Assembly: GCA_031266025.1 (NCBI GenBank)
Contig: JAISBV010000044.1
Location: 1-53,984 of the forward strand
Origin: Eubacteriales Family XIII. Incertae Sedis bacterium
Lineage (GTDB): Bacteria; Bacillota; Clostridia; Peptostreptococcales; Anaerovoracaceae
Length of the DNA: 53,984 nucleotides
Direction of reading: 5' to 3'
Numbering within the stretch: the stretch's first letter is position 1; every line of letters starts with the position of its first letter. The translations under genes were made by a program, and so were the position numbers. Shown piece by piece: positions 40,798-49,297 of this stretch. Under the pieces are notes generated by a model. The model searched no databases and was not told where the DNA came from. It was given only the letters and a program-made list of their open reading frames with translations.

Positions 40798-42078
40798 ATT
40801 TTTCGTGATTATAGTTTTCACCGCCGATATTAAATCATCGCAGACGCGGTCGCTTTCTGCCGGATACTTTCTGTCGGCTGTTTTTTCTCCGGTTCTCACA
40901 CCTATAGTCGCGCACCCCGCCGTTTTACCCGCCGCGATGTCCGCTGTGCTGTCGCCTATCATATAAGAACGGCTTAAATCTATGTTGTACCGTTTTGCGG
41001 CTTCAATTAATAGGCCCGGCTTCGGTTTGCGGCAGTCGCACTCGATTTTATACTCAGGCGCTTCCTCCGGGTAACCTTTGTCAGGGTGGTGCGGGCAATA
41101 CAGCAAGTCGTCCAAGTACGCTCCTTCGCAGCCGAGCAGTGTGTCAAGCCGCGCGTGAATCGCGTCAAGCTCGGAAAGCGTCGTCATCCCTCTCGCCACA
41201 ACGGGTTGATTCGTTACGCAGATCGCGAGAAACGGCGAAGCATTGAGCATCGTGATCGCTTCGGCGGCGCCCGGTATTAACTCAATTTGCTCCGGCGAGT
41301 CTATGAGCCCGCGCAGTTCGTTGATCGTTCCGTCCCGGTCAAGAAACACCGCACGCTGATTGTTTTCTAAGCTTCGAGCCGCTGCGGCGCCGCTCCTTAT
41401 ATCCTTTTCCGCAGCGGCAAGGCGCTCCGGCGTTCCCATATCCTTTACGTACTCTGTCGAACGGTAAGCGCAGACAGTTCCTGTCGGCAGAGCGGGCAAA
41501 ATCAGATCATGATCCAAATCCCGTCTAATCGCCCTTCCCGTGGGCAAAGCGTCTCCGCTGAAAACATAAAGTCCCGCATTGACCAAGTTGCGCAACTCTC
41601 CGCGATTTTTATCTTTTTTGGATTTCCACGCCGTCATGCGATTTTCCTCGTCCGCTGCAACGATATCGCTGTCATACGGGTGACTGTTGGGGTGCGTAAA
41701 CAGGCTTATTTCGGCTCGTTTTTCTCTGTGAAAGCAGATAAAACGATTAAAATCAACTTCAAAGTATACATCCCCGAAAAGTATCAGCGTGTCCTCGCGC
41801 GGCAATAGCGAAAGCGCGCCGCCCGTGCCGAGAGGTTCATCCTCTGCGATGTATTCTATTTTCGCGCCGAACGCTTCTCCGTCGCCGAAATGCGTTTGGA
41901 TCACATCCGCCCTGTAACCAAGGATTAAGCATATGTCCGTTATTCCCTGTCGTGTAAGTGACTCAATCTGATATTGTAACAGGGGTTTACCGAGTATTGG
42001 AATCATCGGCTTTGGCAAACCGGGATAAAGGCTCTTGATTCGCGTTCCCTTGCCGCCCGCAAGTATCACCGCCCTCAT
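40759..42078 (-). CDS. Fusion of heptose-1-phosphate guanylyltransferase and heptose-1,7-bisphosphate phosphatase (HddC-GmhB)
   Basis: The product is 439 residues. Residues 1-235 are a sugar nucleotidyltransferase with MRAVILAGGKGTRIKSLYPGLPKPMIPILGKPLL and LILFGDVYFEVD, as in HddC. Residues about 245-425 are a HAD phosphatase with VFLDRDGTINEL, CVTNQP and the zinc-loop CPHHPDKG..YKIECDCRKPKPG, exactly the GmhB pattern. Together with gmhA and hddA this would convert sedoheptulose 7-phosphate to GDP-D-glycero-alpha-D-manno-heptose. The last 12 or so residues come from a repeat element. It overlaps the upstream methyltransferase by four bases. Confidence 0.9.
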   Translation of the reverse strand: MRAVILAGGKGTRIKSLYPGLPKPMIPILGKPLLQYQIESLTRQGITDICLILGYRADVIQTHFGDGEAFGAKIEYIAEDEPLGTGGALSLLPREDTLILFGDVYFEVDFNRFICFHREKRAEISLFTHPNSHPYDSDIVAADEENRMTAWKSKKDKNRGELRNLVNAGLYVFSGDALPTGRAIRRDLDHDLILPALPTGTVCAYRSTEYVKDMGTPERLAAAEKDIRSGAAAARSLENNQRAVFLDRDGTINELRGLIDSPEQIELIPGAAEAITMLNASPFLAICVTNQPVVARGMTTLSELDAIHARLDTLLGCEGAYLDDLLYCPHHPDKGYPEEAPEYKIECDCRKPKPGLLIEAAKRYNIDLSRSYMIGDSTADIAAGKTAGCATIGVRTGEKTADRKYPAESDRVCDDLISAVKTIITKNQNKLPCSKTTGY

Positions 42079-42998
42079 AAGATACCGGTTCCATTTTTGT
42101 GAATTTGTATTACGATATCGTTATTCTGATGCGTATCATCCATACAAAAATATCTAACTTTATGATTCCCTTTATTTAAATTCAAAAATTCATTTACGGC
42201 CGGAACTACTCCAAAAAATATTCCCCAGGCCCAGTTAAACATGGCATAATCATTAAACTGCACGAATCCGCCGTCTTTCAACTTTTTCTCCAACACAGCT
42301 ATGTCATTTTTGACGCTTTCATAATCATGCCCCGCATCTACATAAGCATAATCAAAATAGTCGTCCGGAAACTCGGAAAGGACGTCCCATGAAAAGCCTT
42401 GTCGCGTTTCCAAAAGCCCGCTCGCAATTTCCCGGCTGAATCTGCGTTCATACCATTTTTGATGAGGCATGTTGTCGCGCTTAAAATCACATCTTCCCAT
42501 AAGTTCGACATAGGGATCATCCCGGGAAAAACAGTCGACTGCAAAAAACATTTTGGGCTTCATCTCACGCAATATCATCTCTGTGAAGTCGCCGTAAGCC
42601 ACGCCCACTTCAACACATACAGCATTATCCGGCATAAACTTAAGCGAGGATTCTCTGCCGATTAACATTCGAGCTTCGGCCAAAACATCCCCCGTTAAAA
42701 ACATGTTTTTATCCGGTTCCAACAACTCTATTTTCCCCGGAGCCATTCCCGCATCGGTAAGCATGCTCGCTATTTCATCAAAGTGCAACGGCGCGGCAAT
42801 ATATACTTTATCCAAGATCGATTCATTTTGTATAATGATATCAGGTTCTACCACAGTCGCTGAGTGAAACAGTCTTTTGGCCAACATTCGTCTGTCCGGA
42901 TTCGAATCGCTTATATATAAAGCATTTTTCAGAATGCCGACAAAACCCAATTGATGCCCCATGAAATACCGACCGAGTCCGTAAATTGCGTATTTCAA
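42075..42998 (-). CDS. Class I methyltransferase with N-terminal Rossmann-like module
   Basis: I choose TTG 42998, six bases after AAGGAG (307 residues). The longer track ORF would overlap the epimerase gene by 122 bases. The N-terminal 100 residues begin LKYAIYGLGRYFMGHQLG, a Rossmann-like module. The methyltransferase part has AVCVEVGVAYGDFTEMIL as SAM site and DYFDYAYVDAGHDYESVKND, the D-A-G-H-D-Y motif of TylF/CmcI-type and similar O-methyltransferases. A cytoplasmic role in modifying a glycan precursor is inferred from the locus. Confidence 0.78.
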   Translation of the reverse strand: MKYAIYGLGRYFMGHQLGFVGILKNALYISDSNPDRRMLAKRLFHSATVVEPDIIIQNESILDKVYIAAPLHFDEIASMLTDAGMAPGKIELLEPDKNMFLTGDVLAEARMLIGRESSLKFMPDNAVCVEVGVAYGDFTEMILREMKPKMFFAVDCFSRDDPYVELMGRCDFKRDNMPHQKWYERRFSREIASGLLETRQGFSWDVLSEFPDDYFDYAYVDAGHDYESVKNDIAVLEKKLKDGGFVQFNDYAMFNWAWGIFFGVVPAVNEFLNLNKGNHKVRYFCMDDTHQNNDIVIQIHKNGTGIL

Positions 42999-43017
42999 AC
43001 CATGCTCCTTCGCCGCC

Positions 43018-43983
43018 TTACATCGACCCTCTCGCCGCAAGCCGCACAGCCTCATCTGACGTATGCTTTGCGATCCAACCAAACGCGTGTATTTTAGACA
43101 GATCGTATTGAAACCTTGGCACATCTCCGAGCCAGCCAACGGCGCCGCCCGTAAACTTATATTCCACGTCTTTCAGGCCAATTTCCTCGCATACGATATC
43201 CGCTATGCGCCTGACAGTCGTCGAGCTGTCGACTCCGACGTTGAAAATATCAAACCCTTCGTTATACTTCATCAACAGCATCGCCTCGACCAAGTCCTCA
43301 ACGTATATATACGGCTTGTCCTGCCGGCCGTCGCCGAGTATTTCAAGCTCCTTCGAGTTTTTTTTAAGCTTCGCGATAAAGTCAAATATCGCGCCGTGCG
43401 TCAGTCTTTCTCCCACCACGTTCGGAAAACGGATAATATTCGCGGCCAGACCGTTCATAGCCGCGTACGCCGAGATAAACGCCTCAGAAGCCAATTTTGC
43501 CGCGCCGTAGTAGGAAATAGGACGCAGGTCGCCCGCATCCTCTCTCAACAGTTCCCGTTTGTCGCCGTACACTGCGGAAGTGGACGAAAACAACAATTCC
43601 TTAACGTTGTGCTTCCGCATTGCGTTCAGCAGCGACACCGTGGTCAGAAACGTATCTCGGTAGTCGATTGCCGGATCGGCGCCGCTTTTTTGAATATCGG
43701 AGTTTGCCGCAAGGTGATATACCCGCCCGAAATCATGCCGCTCAAACAAAGCGTTCACCTTGCCCTCGTCGCATATGTCAAATTCGCAAAACTCGAAATT
43801 CGGATTGTCAAGACAATGCCCAATCATATTCCCGCCGCCAAGGCCAAGCTTATCGACGCACACCACGTGTTCGCCGCGCTTGAGCAGAGCATCAATCAAG
43901 TGGCTGCCTATAAAACCCGCGCCTCCGGCCACCAAGGTTTTCGTTTTTTTTTCGGTCACTTCGATTCTCACTGTCACACTCAT
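43018..43983 (-). CDS. NDP-sugar epimerase/dehydratase (short-chain dehydrogenase, extended type)
   Basis: The product is 321 residues. TLVAGGAGFIGSHLIDALLKRGE is the NAD-binding site, SSTSAVYGD and SYYGAAKLASE hold the Ser, Tyr and Lys of the catalytic triad (Y-x3-K present). The protein resembles UDP-glucose 4-epimerase-like enzymes that convert nucleotide sugars. In a GDP-heptose locus it could modify GDP-heptose (for instance epimerise or dehydrate it), or make another sugar for the GT2 enzymes. It overlaps the upstream methyltransferase gene by four bases. Confidence 0.88.
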   Translation of the reverse strand: MSVTVRIEVTEKKTKTLVAGGAGFIGSHLIDALLKRGEHVVCVDKLGLGGGNMIGHCLDNPNFEFCEFDICDEGKVNALFERHDFGRVYHLAANSDIQKSGADPAIDYRDTFLTTVSLLNAMRKHNVKELLFSSTSAVYGDKRELLREDAGDLRPISYYGAAKLASEAFISAYAAMNGLAANIIRFPNVVGERLTHGAIFDFIAKLKKNSKELEILGDGRQDKPYIYVEDLVEAMLLMKYNEGFDIFNVGVDSSTTVRRIADIVCEEIGLKDVEYKFTGGAVGWLGDVPRFQYDLSKIHAFGWIAKHTSDEAVRLAARGSM

Positions 43984-45047
43984 TTAACTCTCAAGGCAAG
44001 ATTTGAATTTCCGGAAGCGGAAAATCCTTCGCGTATAACATCAAATCCGGCTCGCGTGCATATTTCCAACAACTCTGCGTGGCTGAATTCATATGTATGC
44101 CCGCGATGAACAAATGGCAGCGATGTTCCGGGGGAAGGCATATCCTCCCAAGAAACATACGAAGCCAATTTACTCCAATGAGGGCAACTGAGGTAAAATA
44201 CTCCTCCCTCGCATAGGTGCTTGCCAATCTTGATCAGTGTCGGAACCGGATTGTAGCTAAAGTGCTCAATGACTTCCGTCATGACAATCAAGTCGTACTT
44301 TCCGATGTTTGTTAAATCATCTCGTTCAACGTCGGCGACAAATACCGTATCAGCCATATTTGCCAAGCAATCATTTTCATGCGGACTCACGTCGACTATA
44401 TCAAGGCTTACATTTGCTATTCCTTTTATTGCGGCTGAAAATAAGCCTATACCCGGGCCGATATCAAGTATTGAAACGTTTGTGTTTCCTGTAATATCGG
44501 CAAACACCCACTCATAAATTTTATTCCACCAACAAACGCCTTTGGTATAATGCCAAAATAATTCGCTGATTTTATAATCGTCTTCGATATAATTGTTTAC
44601 AAGTTTATTCATTGATTGCAATAAATTATCTCTTAACACAGTTCCTAAAGGCATTCTCTCAAAATCAGGCCATCGAATCTCATAGAGAAAACTGTATTTT
44701 ATAACATCATTAAGCAATAATTGTCGCACAATGGCATTTCTGTTTGGCTCACTTGTTACGGGAATAATAAAGCGAAGATCCCTTTGATTAATGATTTCCC
44801 ATGTATTTACAACGCTGTAGCCAAAAATATTTCTTCCCTTCATACTTGAATCGCTGTTACATAATATCTGTGGCTTTACCCTGATCGACCCCAACGCGGA
44901 CAAAGCATCCGACAATTTGCCGACGGCAAACAGGCCCGTCTTTTCTGAGCTTAATGCGTTGAAGTCATTCCGGTTTTCGGAAATTATTAAGTATTGATAC
45001 GCGTTTTCTTCCGACAAAGCCACGTGTCCGATATAATTGATGAACAC
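43980..45047 (-). CDS. Class I SAM-dependent methyltransferase with N-terminal accessory region
   Basis: I choose GTG 45047, eight bases after GGAG and beyond the hddA stop (355 residues). The first 155 residues have no clear family but contain GLFAVGKLSDALSALG, RFIIPVTSEP and a layout like the accessory Rossmann-like modules nearby. The methyltransferase domain has VSILDIGPGIGLFSAAIK near residue 190 and VMTEVIEHFSYNP; CEGGVFYLSCPHWSK follows. It is 22 bases after hddA. Confidence 0.75.
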   Translation of the reverse strand: MFINYIGHVALSEENAYQYLIISENRNDFNALSSEKTGLFAVGKLSDALSALGSIRVKPQILCNSDSSMKGRNIFGYSVVNTWEIINQRDLRFIIPVTSEPNRNAIVRQLLLNDVIKYSFLYEIRWPDFERMPLGTVLRDNLLQSMNKLVNNYIEDDYKISELFWHYTKGVCWWNKIYEWVFADITGNTNVSILDIGPGIGLFSAAIKGIANVSLDIVDVSPHENDCLANMADTVFVADVERDDLTNIGKYDLIVMTEVIEHFSYNPVPTLIKIGKHLCEGGVFYLSCPHWSKLASYVSWEDMPSPGTSLPFVHRGHTYEFSHAELLEICTRAGFDVIREGFSASGNSNLALRVK

Positions 45048-45069
45048 CTTACTCTCTCCGTTTCTTGTG

Positions 45070-46065
45070 CTAACTTCCCTTAGGCTTATCACCTACGTAT
45101 ATTACAGTTGAACCGCTGCGGCTGAAACCGAAATCCATATATGACAAATCGAGCAAAACGTTTTTTACAGCGTCGTGCCTATGCTCGGGCACATAGAACA
45201 GCAAAAACCCGCCTCCGCCCGCGCCGAGCAGTTTGCCGCCCGTCGCGCCCGCGGCAAGCGCCGACTCATATGCTTTGTCGATGATCGGGTTCGTGATTCC
45301 GCTCGCCAGTTTGCGTTTCTGTTCCCATCCCGCGTGCAGTATCGGGCCGAGCGCGTCTATATTGTCATTTATAAGCTCCCTGTGCAGTTCGTCCGTCAGC
45401 TTGAGGATTTCAAGCTGAGCTCTTTCCTTGTCGCTGTCGGAGCTTATATTCTTGCCCTGCTCCGAAAGTATCCGGGACGCGGAACGCAGATCGCCCGTAT
45501 AGAACATGAGCAGGTTGTGCTCCATGCGATCTATGGCAGGAGGCGACATTATAACAGGCTCGACCGCGACGCTGCCGTCTTTGTTAAACCGATAGACGTT
45601 CAAGCCGCCATAGGCCGCCGCGTACTGGTCTTGTTTGCCGATCGGCTCTCCGAGTATATCTATTTCCGTGCGGCAGGCTTCGGTCGCAAGCAAATCAGCC
45701 GAAACATATTTGCCCATATAGGCGTAGAGCGTATGCAAAAGTCCCACGGTGAACGAGCTTGACGAACCGAGACCCGTGCCTGCGGGAACATCGGCAGTGC
45801 TCGTGATCTCCACGCCGTTTATCCCAAAGCGTTCAAGCAGCACGCGAAAAATGGGATGTTCAAGCTCGGACGGATTGTTCACGGGTTCGTTCTTTGAATA
45901 TTTGCAGATCAGTCTGTTCCGATAAAAGTACGGGTGAACGGACAGGTAGACATATCTGTTCAAGCCCGCCGACAGCACAGCGCCGCCGTGTTTCTTGTAG
46001 AACGCGGGCAAATCGCTGCCGCCGCCGCAAAAGCTGACGCGGGTCGGGGTTCTGACTATAATCAC
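45070..46065 (-). CDS. hddA: D-glycero-alpha-D-manno-heptose 7-phosphate kinase
   Basis: The product is 331 residues from a GTG that overlaps the gmhA stop. It is a GHMP kinase: MIIVRTPTRVSFCGGGSDLPAFY at the N terminus, the ATP loop DVPAGTGLGSSSSFTVGLL near residue 100 and GATGGKLLGAGGGGFLLFY at the C terminus. Start, length and motifs match HddA, which phosphorylates C1 of heptose 7-phosphate on the way to GDP-heptose. The neighbours gmhA and the hddC-gmhB fusion complete the route. Confidence 0.92.
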   Translation of the reverse strand: MIIVRTPTRVSFCGGGSDLPAFYKKHGGAVLSAGLNRYVYLSVHPYFYRNRLICKYSKNEPVNNPSELEHPIFRVLLERFGINGVEITSTADVPAGTGLGSSSSFTVGLLHTLYAYMGKYVSADLLATEACRTEIDILGEPIGKQDQYAAAYGGLNVYRFNKDGSVAVEPVIMSPPAIDRMEHNLLMFYTGDLRSASRILSEQGKNISSDSDKERAQLEILKLTDELHRELINDNIDALGPILHAGWEQKRKLASGITNPIIDKAYESALAAGATGGKLLGAGGGGFLLFYVPEHRHDAVKNVLLDLSYMDFGFSRSGSTVIYVGDKPKGS

Positions 46066-46658
46066 GGTTCATTCCTTTTCATATGCTCTTTGCCGCAAAG
46101 CTCTTTATAGAAGACCGCCATCATCAAATGATCGAAAATCATATGGATATCTTCTGTTACCTGCATACTCATTACGGGCGCGTGCAGCGAAATATCAACC
46201 ATACTTGCCAATTTACCGCCGTCGTGGCCCGTCAGGCCTATCGTCGTCGCGCCGACGGATTTCGCGAGCTCAATTGCCTTAAGGACATTCGGCGAATTAC
46301 CGCTGCCTGAAATTCCGATTACAAGATCGTTATCCGCAACCCTTCCCCGAAGCTGAAACTCAAATACGGTCTCATAGCCGATGTCGTTGGCTATAGCCAT
46401 AACTGTGGCGATATTGTCGTTCAGGCACACAAATCGAAACGGTTGCTCCAAATATTCGGAAAGACCCTTATTAAAGTCATTGACAAAATGAGAAGCCGTG
46501 CTTGCGCTGCCGCCGTTGCCCATTATGTAGATTGTCGCGTCGCGCCGGCGCGCGGACTCGAGACTGTTCATAACCTTGTTGATCGCTTCGATATCCAAAT
46601 CGGACAGAACGGATATTTCAAGCGTCAAATAGTCACCGATTGCCTTTGTGTAATCCAT
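46062..46658 (-). CDS. gmhA: Sedoheptulose 7-phosphate isomerase (SIS domain)
   Basis: The product is 198 residues, the normal GmhA length, with AAAGGG upstream. It converts sedoheptulose 7-phosphate to heptose 7-phosphate. The SIS fold has IYIMGNGGSASTASHFVNDFNKG and DLVIGISGSGNSPNVLKAIELAK; the late MQVTEDIHMIFDHLM includes Glu and His that line the active site. The four-base overlap with hddA shows that the first two steps of heptose synthesis are coupled. Confidence 0.93.
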   Translation of the reverse strand: MDYTKAIGDYLTLEISVLSDLDIEAINKVMNSLESARRRDATIYIMGNGGSASTASHFVNDFNKGLSEYLEQPFRFVCLNDNIATVMAIANDIGYETVFEFQLRGRVADNDLVIGISGSGNSPNVLKAIELAKSVGATTIGLTGHDGGKLASMVDISLHAPVMSMQVTEDIHMIFDHLMMAVFYKELCGKEHMKRNEP

Positions 46659-46671
46659 AAGACCGGCCCTT

Positions 46672-49218
46672 TCAGCCCAATGCGGATTTCTTCATTTCGG
46701 AGTGAATGGCCGCGCCTGCGGCGGCGTCCGAATGCGCTATATTATCCCGGCACACGGCAAGCTGCGCATCCCGTATATCGTTCCATATCGCGGATGAACC
46801 GTAAATAAGCCTATCGAGAAAGTCCGTCAATTGAAACACTGTGTTTTCCTTGAACGCGCAGTCGGAAATAAGATTGAGGAGTCGCCTGTCGCAATGGCTC
46901 GACAAGCAATAATCTATACACGTTTCCCTGTCCTTGGCAGAAAGAGTGAACTGTTCTTCAAGCCGCTCGCCGGTATTTGTGTTGTATGATATAAGCGTGT
47001 TACTTTGCTTTGCGTATGTATAGACCGTATCTTCGATTGCCTTAGCGAATAAGTAGCCCGCGTTGTCCAAAAGACCGGCAATTTGGGATATGAACGGCTC
47101 GGCGACAGACGATTGTCCGCTGCGCGAATCGATCTTTAAGGGAATGCCGGCGTCGAAAGGGAAGAGCCAAATATCTTTTCCTGTGCGGCATATCCTCGAC
47201 ATTGTCCCAAATGAAAACCCTTCGGGAAAATCCGAATATACAATTCGTTCCTGTGTCTCTTTATTCAAGCTAAGAATACCGTCGCCGCTCATAAACGGCG
47301 CGAACCAATACTTGCCGCCGTCAAAACAAACATCTGAATAACCGCTCGGTCGGGATCCCAAAGCAATCACATTCGACGCACATTGATCCATGTTAAAAAT
47401 AACAGCAGCATCGGAGTACAGCGTTCCGGCAACAATTTCATTGTTTACGGCTTGTGTATAGGCGAAATATGCCTTTTGAGAACCGGTTCGCATTTGCTCC
47501 GCCGGCTTGAGCCAGTCGTCATAATAATTAAATTCTCCCGTGTTTATTTCATATTTTGCAATGGCGGGATAACCGCAACCCATAAGAAAAATATCCGATT
47601 TATATGAAATACAATCGGTAAACTTCCACGCGGATCCGCCGGATAATCCATCAAAAGGTATTTTTCTGATTGTCCTGTTTTCAATGTCGTATTCGGTCAA
47701 TTCTCGCGCTTGAGTCGGCGCCAAATACAGCTTGCCTTCGCATATCACAGGCAAGCAGAACAAATTATCACCGTCGCCGATTTCAGCGGAAATATTACCG
47801 ACAAATTCCGTTTTCCGAGTCTGTTTATCTGTCCTGAACAACGCGTTGAAGTCCGCCGCCGTAAACCAAAAGGACTCGCCGTCGTCATAAAACTCGGAAA
47901 ACATAATTGTATTTTGAACGAAATTTGAATGAATGAACCGATTCTGTATCATCATCGGTTTTCCCGTGACCCCGTATAAGGCGACCAATGAACTGATATC
48001 GCCGTAATAAGCGTCGCTTACAGCTATGGCCCGATGCACGTCGGGGCCGTCGTCGAAAATACCATAGCCTTCACGTCTGTAATCCGCAACGATTTGCTTA
48101 TATTCGCGCAGCAGCTGCGGCATCATGGACTTGTAAGTAGTCTCGTTGAGAGGGTGCGGGCGCCATAGCAAGACTGCGTCGTCTCGTTTTTTGAATACGC
48201 CGAGAACATCCCGCAATTTCTTGAGATAAGATTTATTCCAAGACAGTATCGACCCAACGCTTGAGTTGAACAGGATTACCTTTTTCCCCGAAATCAGCGA
48301 TTGCCAACTTCTCGGAATACTTATGCCTTCGCGTTTTGTATTTATTGCGCCGTCAAATTTCGGAGAGCCGAGCGCCGCGAATTTTTTCGCCGGATCGCCG
48401 AATTTACCCTTGCAGTTATGTTCTCGTTCAAATTTGTTGAATGCCTGTATACAGCTCAGCCGTATTTCTTCCGACTGTACAACGACTTTTGAAGCGTTCA
48501 TTATGCCCGGCGTTAAGACGAAATGTTCGTTGATATAGTCGCTGTAACTAACAAAATACGGAGAATACACAAGCAAATCCGTATAATTCTTCAGTCTTTT
48601 GCTGTAATAATCCGGATGTACGCTCGTAACGCGGTTGTTTTCATCATAAGGGGCGTGGAAATATATTATATCGGGGCGCCTTGTCTCTATGTCGTATTCC
48701 CGCCAATCTACCAAAGGCAATGTTTTGGGATACAAATCCCCGTCACAGTGCATCGCGCCGAACACGCCATCCGGCAAAAGGTCAAAATAGGGAATAGGGC
48801 AAACATACACGTCGCATTGCGGATCCGCTACGGCCGCTTCCCAAATGCTCTGTAAGCTGTCGGCCATGGCGTATTTATACGGAAGAAAAACAATCTCAAG
48901 ACTATTTGGTCTCAGTTCATCACGCACCGCGTTTTCGATCTTAATAAGCTGAGCCCTGAGTTTTTTGACGGAATTTGCTCCGCTATTATCCGTACTCGCC
49001 CGATACGTGATTTCGCAGTATTCTTCAAGCAGCGAAACTGTTTGCGTACCCTCGCCTTCAATCTCCTCAATGTACCGCCCTATATGCACGGCAAAATTCC
49101 GGCAATCGGCAAGCAAGCCCGTAATATCTGTAGACGCTGACTGCTTGCGCATTTCACCGTGGGCTTCTTTAAGTGTTTGCAACAGTTCAAATATTTTTGC
49201 TTGTTGAATCTTTCGCAT
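46672..49218 (-). CDS. Large TagB-like transferase fused to a repetitive, propeller-like C-terminal domain
   Basis: The product is 848 residues with AAGG upstream. Residues 1-100 are helical and likely a coiled coil. Residues about 105-430 resemble GT-B CDP-glycerol glycerophosphotransferase-like proteins (VFLPYKYAMADSLQSIWEAA, KVILFNSSVGSILSW, LLWRPHPLNE, SDAYYGDISSLVALYGVTGKPMM). From about 440 to 770 the sequence alternates short strands with repeated phrases such as GKLYLAP, GKYWFAPF, KDIWLFPFDA and EYDIENR, like a beta-propeller. It is the first gene of the glycan operon. The propeller may bind substrate or scaffold the partners. The function is unknown in detail. Confidence 0.7.
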   Translation of the reverse strand: MRKIQQAKIFELLQTLKEAHGEMRKQSASTDITGLLADCRNFAVHIGRYIEEIEGEGTQTVSLLEEYCEITYRASTDNSGANSVKKLRAQLIKIENAVRDELRPNSLEIVFLPYKYAMADSLQSIWEAAVADPQCDVYVCPIPYFDLLPDGVFGAMHCDGDLYPKTLPLVDWREYDIETRRPDIIYFHAPYDENNRVTSVHPDYYSKRLKNYTDLLVYSPYFVSYSDYINEHFVLTPGIMNASKVVVQSEEIRLSCIQAFNKFEREHNCKGKFGDPAKKFAALGSPKFDGAINTKREGISIPRSWQSLISGKKVILFNSSVGSILSWNKSYLKKLRDVLGVFKKRDDAVLLWRPHPLNETTYKSMMPQLLREYKQIVADYRREGYGIFDDGPDVHRAIAVSDAYYGDISSLVALYGVTGKPMMIQNRFIHSNFVQNTIMFSEFYDDGESFWFTAADFNALFRTDKQTRKTEFVGNISAEIGDGDNLFCLPVICEGKLYLAPTQARELTEYDIENRTIRKIPFDGLSGGSAWKFTDCISYKSDIFLMGCGYPAIAKYEINTGEFNYYDDWLKPAEQMRTGSQKAYFAYTQAVNNEIVAGTLYSDAAVIFNMDQCASNVIALGSRPSGYSDVCFDGGKYWFAPFMSGDGILSLNKETQERIVYSDFPEGFSFGTMSRICRTGKDIWLFPFDAGIPLKIDSRSGQSSVAEPFISQIAGLLDNAGYLFAKAIEDTVYTYAKQSNTLISYNTNTGERLEEQFTLSAKDRETCIDYCLSSHCDRRLLNLISDCAFKENTVFQLTDFLDRLIYGSSAIWNDIRDAQLAVCRDNIAHSDAAAGAAIHSEMKKSALG

Positions 49219-49255
49219 TATTTATCAGCCTTAATTCAGATATTAAGATTTTATT

Positions 49256-49285
49256 GGAGCGGTACGTAATTGTACATACCGCTCC
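49256..49285 (-). terminator. Hairpin after the surface-protein operon
   Basis: GGAGCGGTA and TACCGCTCC form a perfect 9-bp stem 13 bases after the stop of the 49298-50428 gene. The following AATAAAATC is only partly U-rich. It probably separates the surface-protein operon from the glycan operon. Confidence 0.5.
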
Positions 49286-49297
49286 GATGATTTATGT

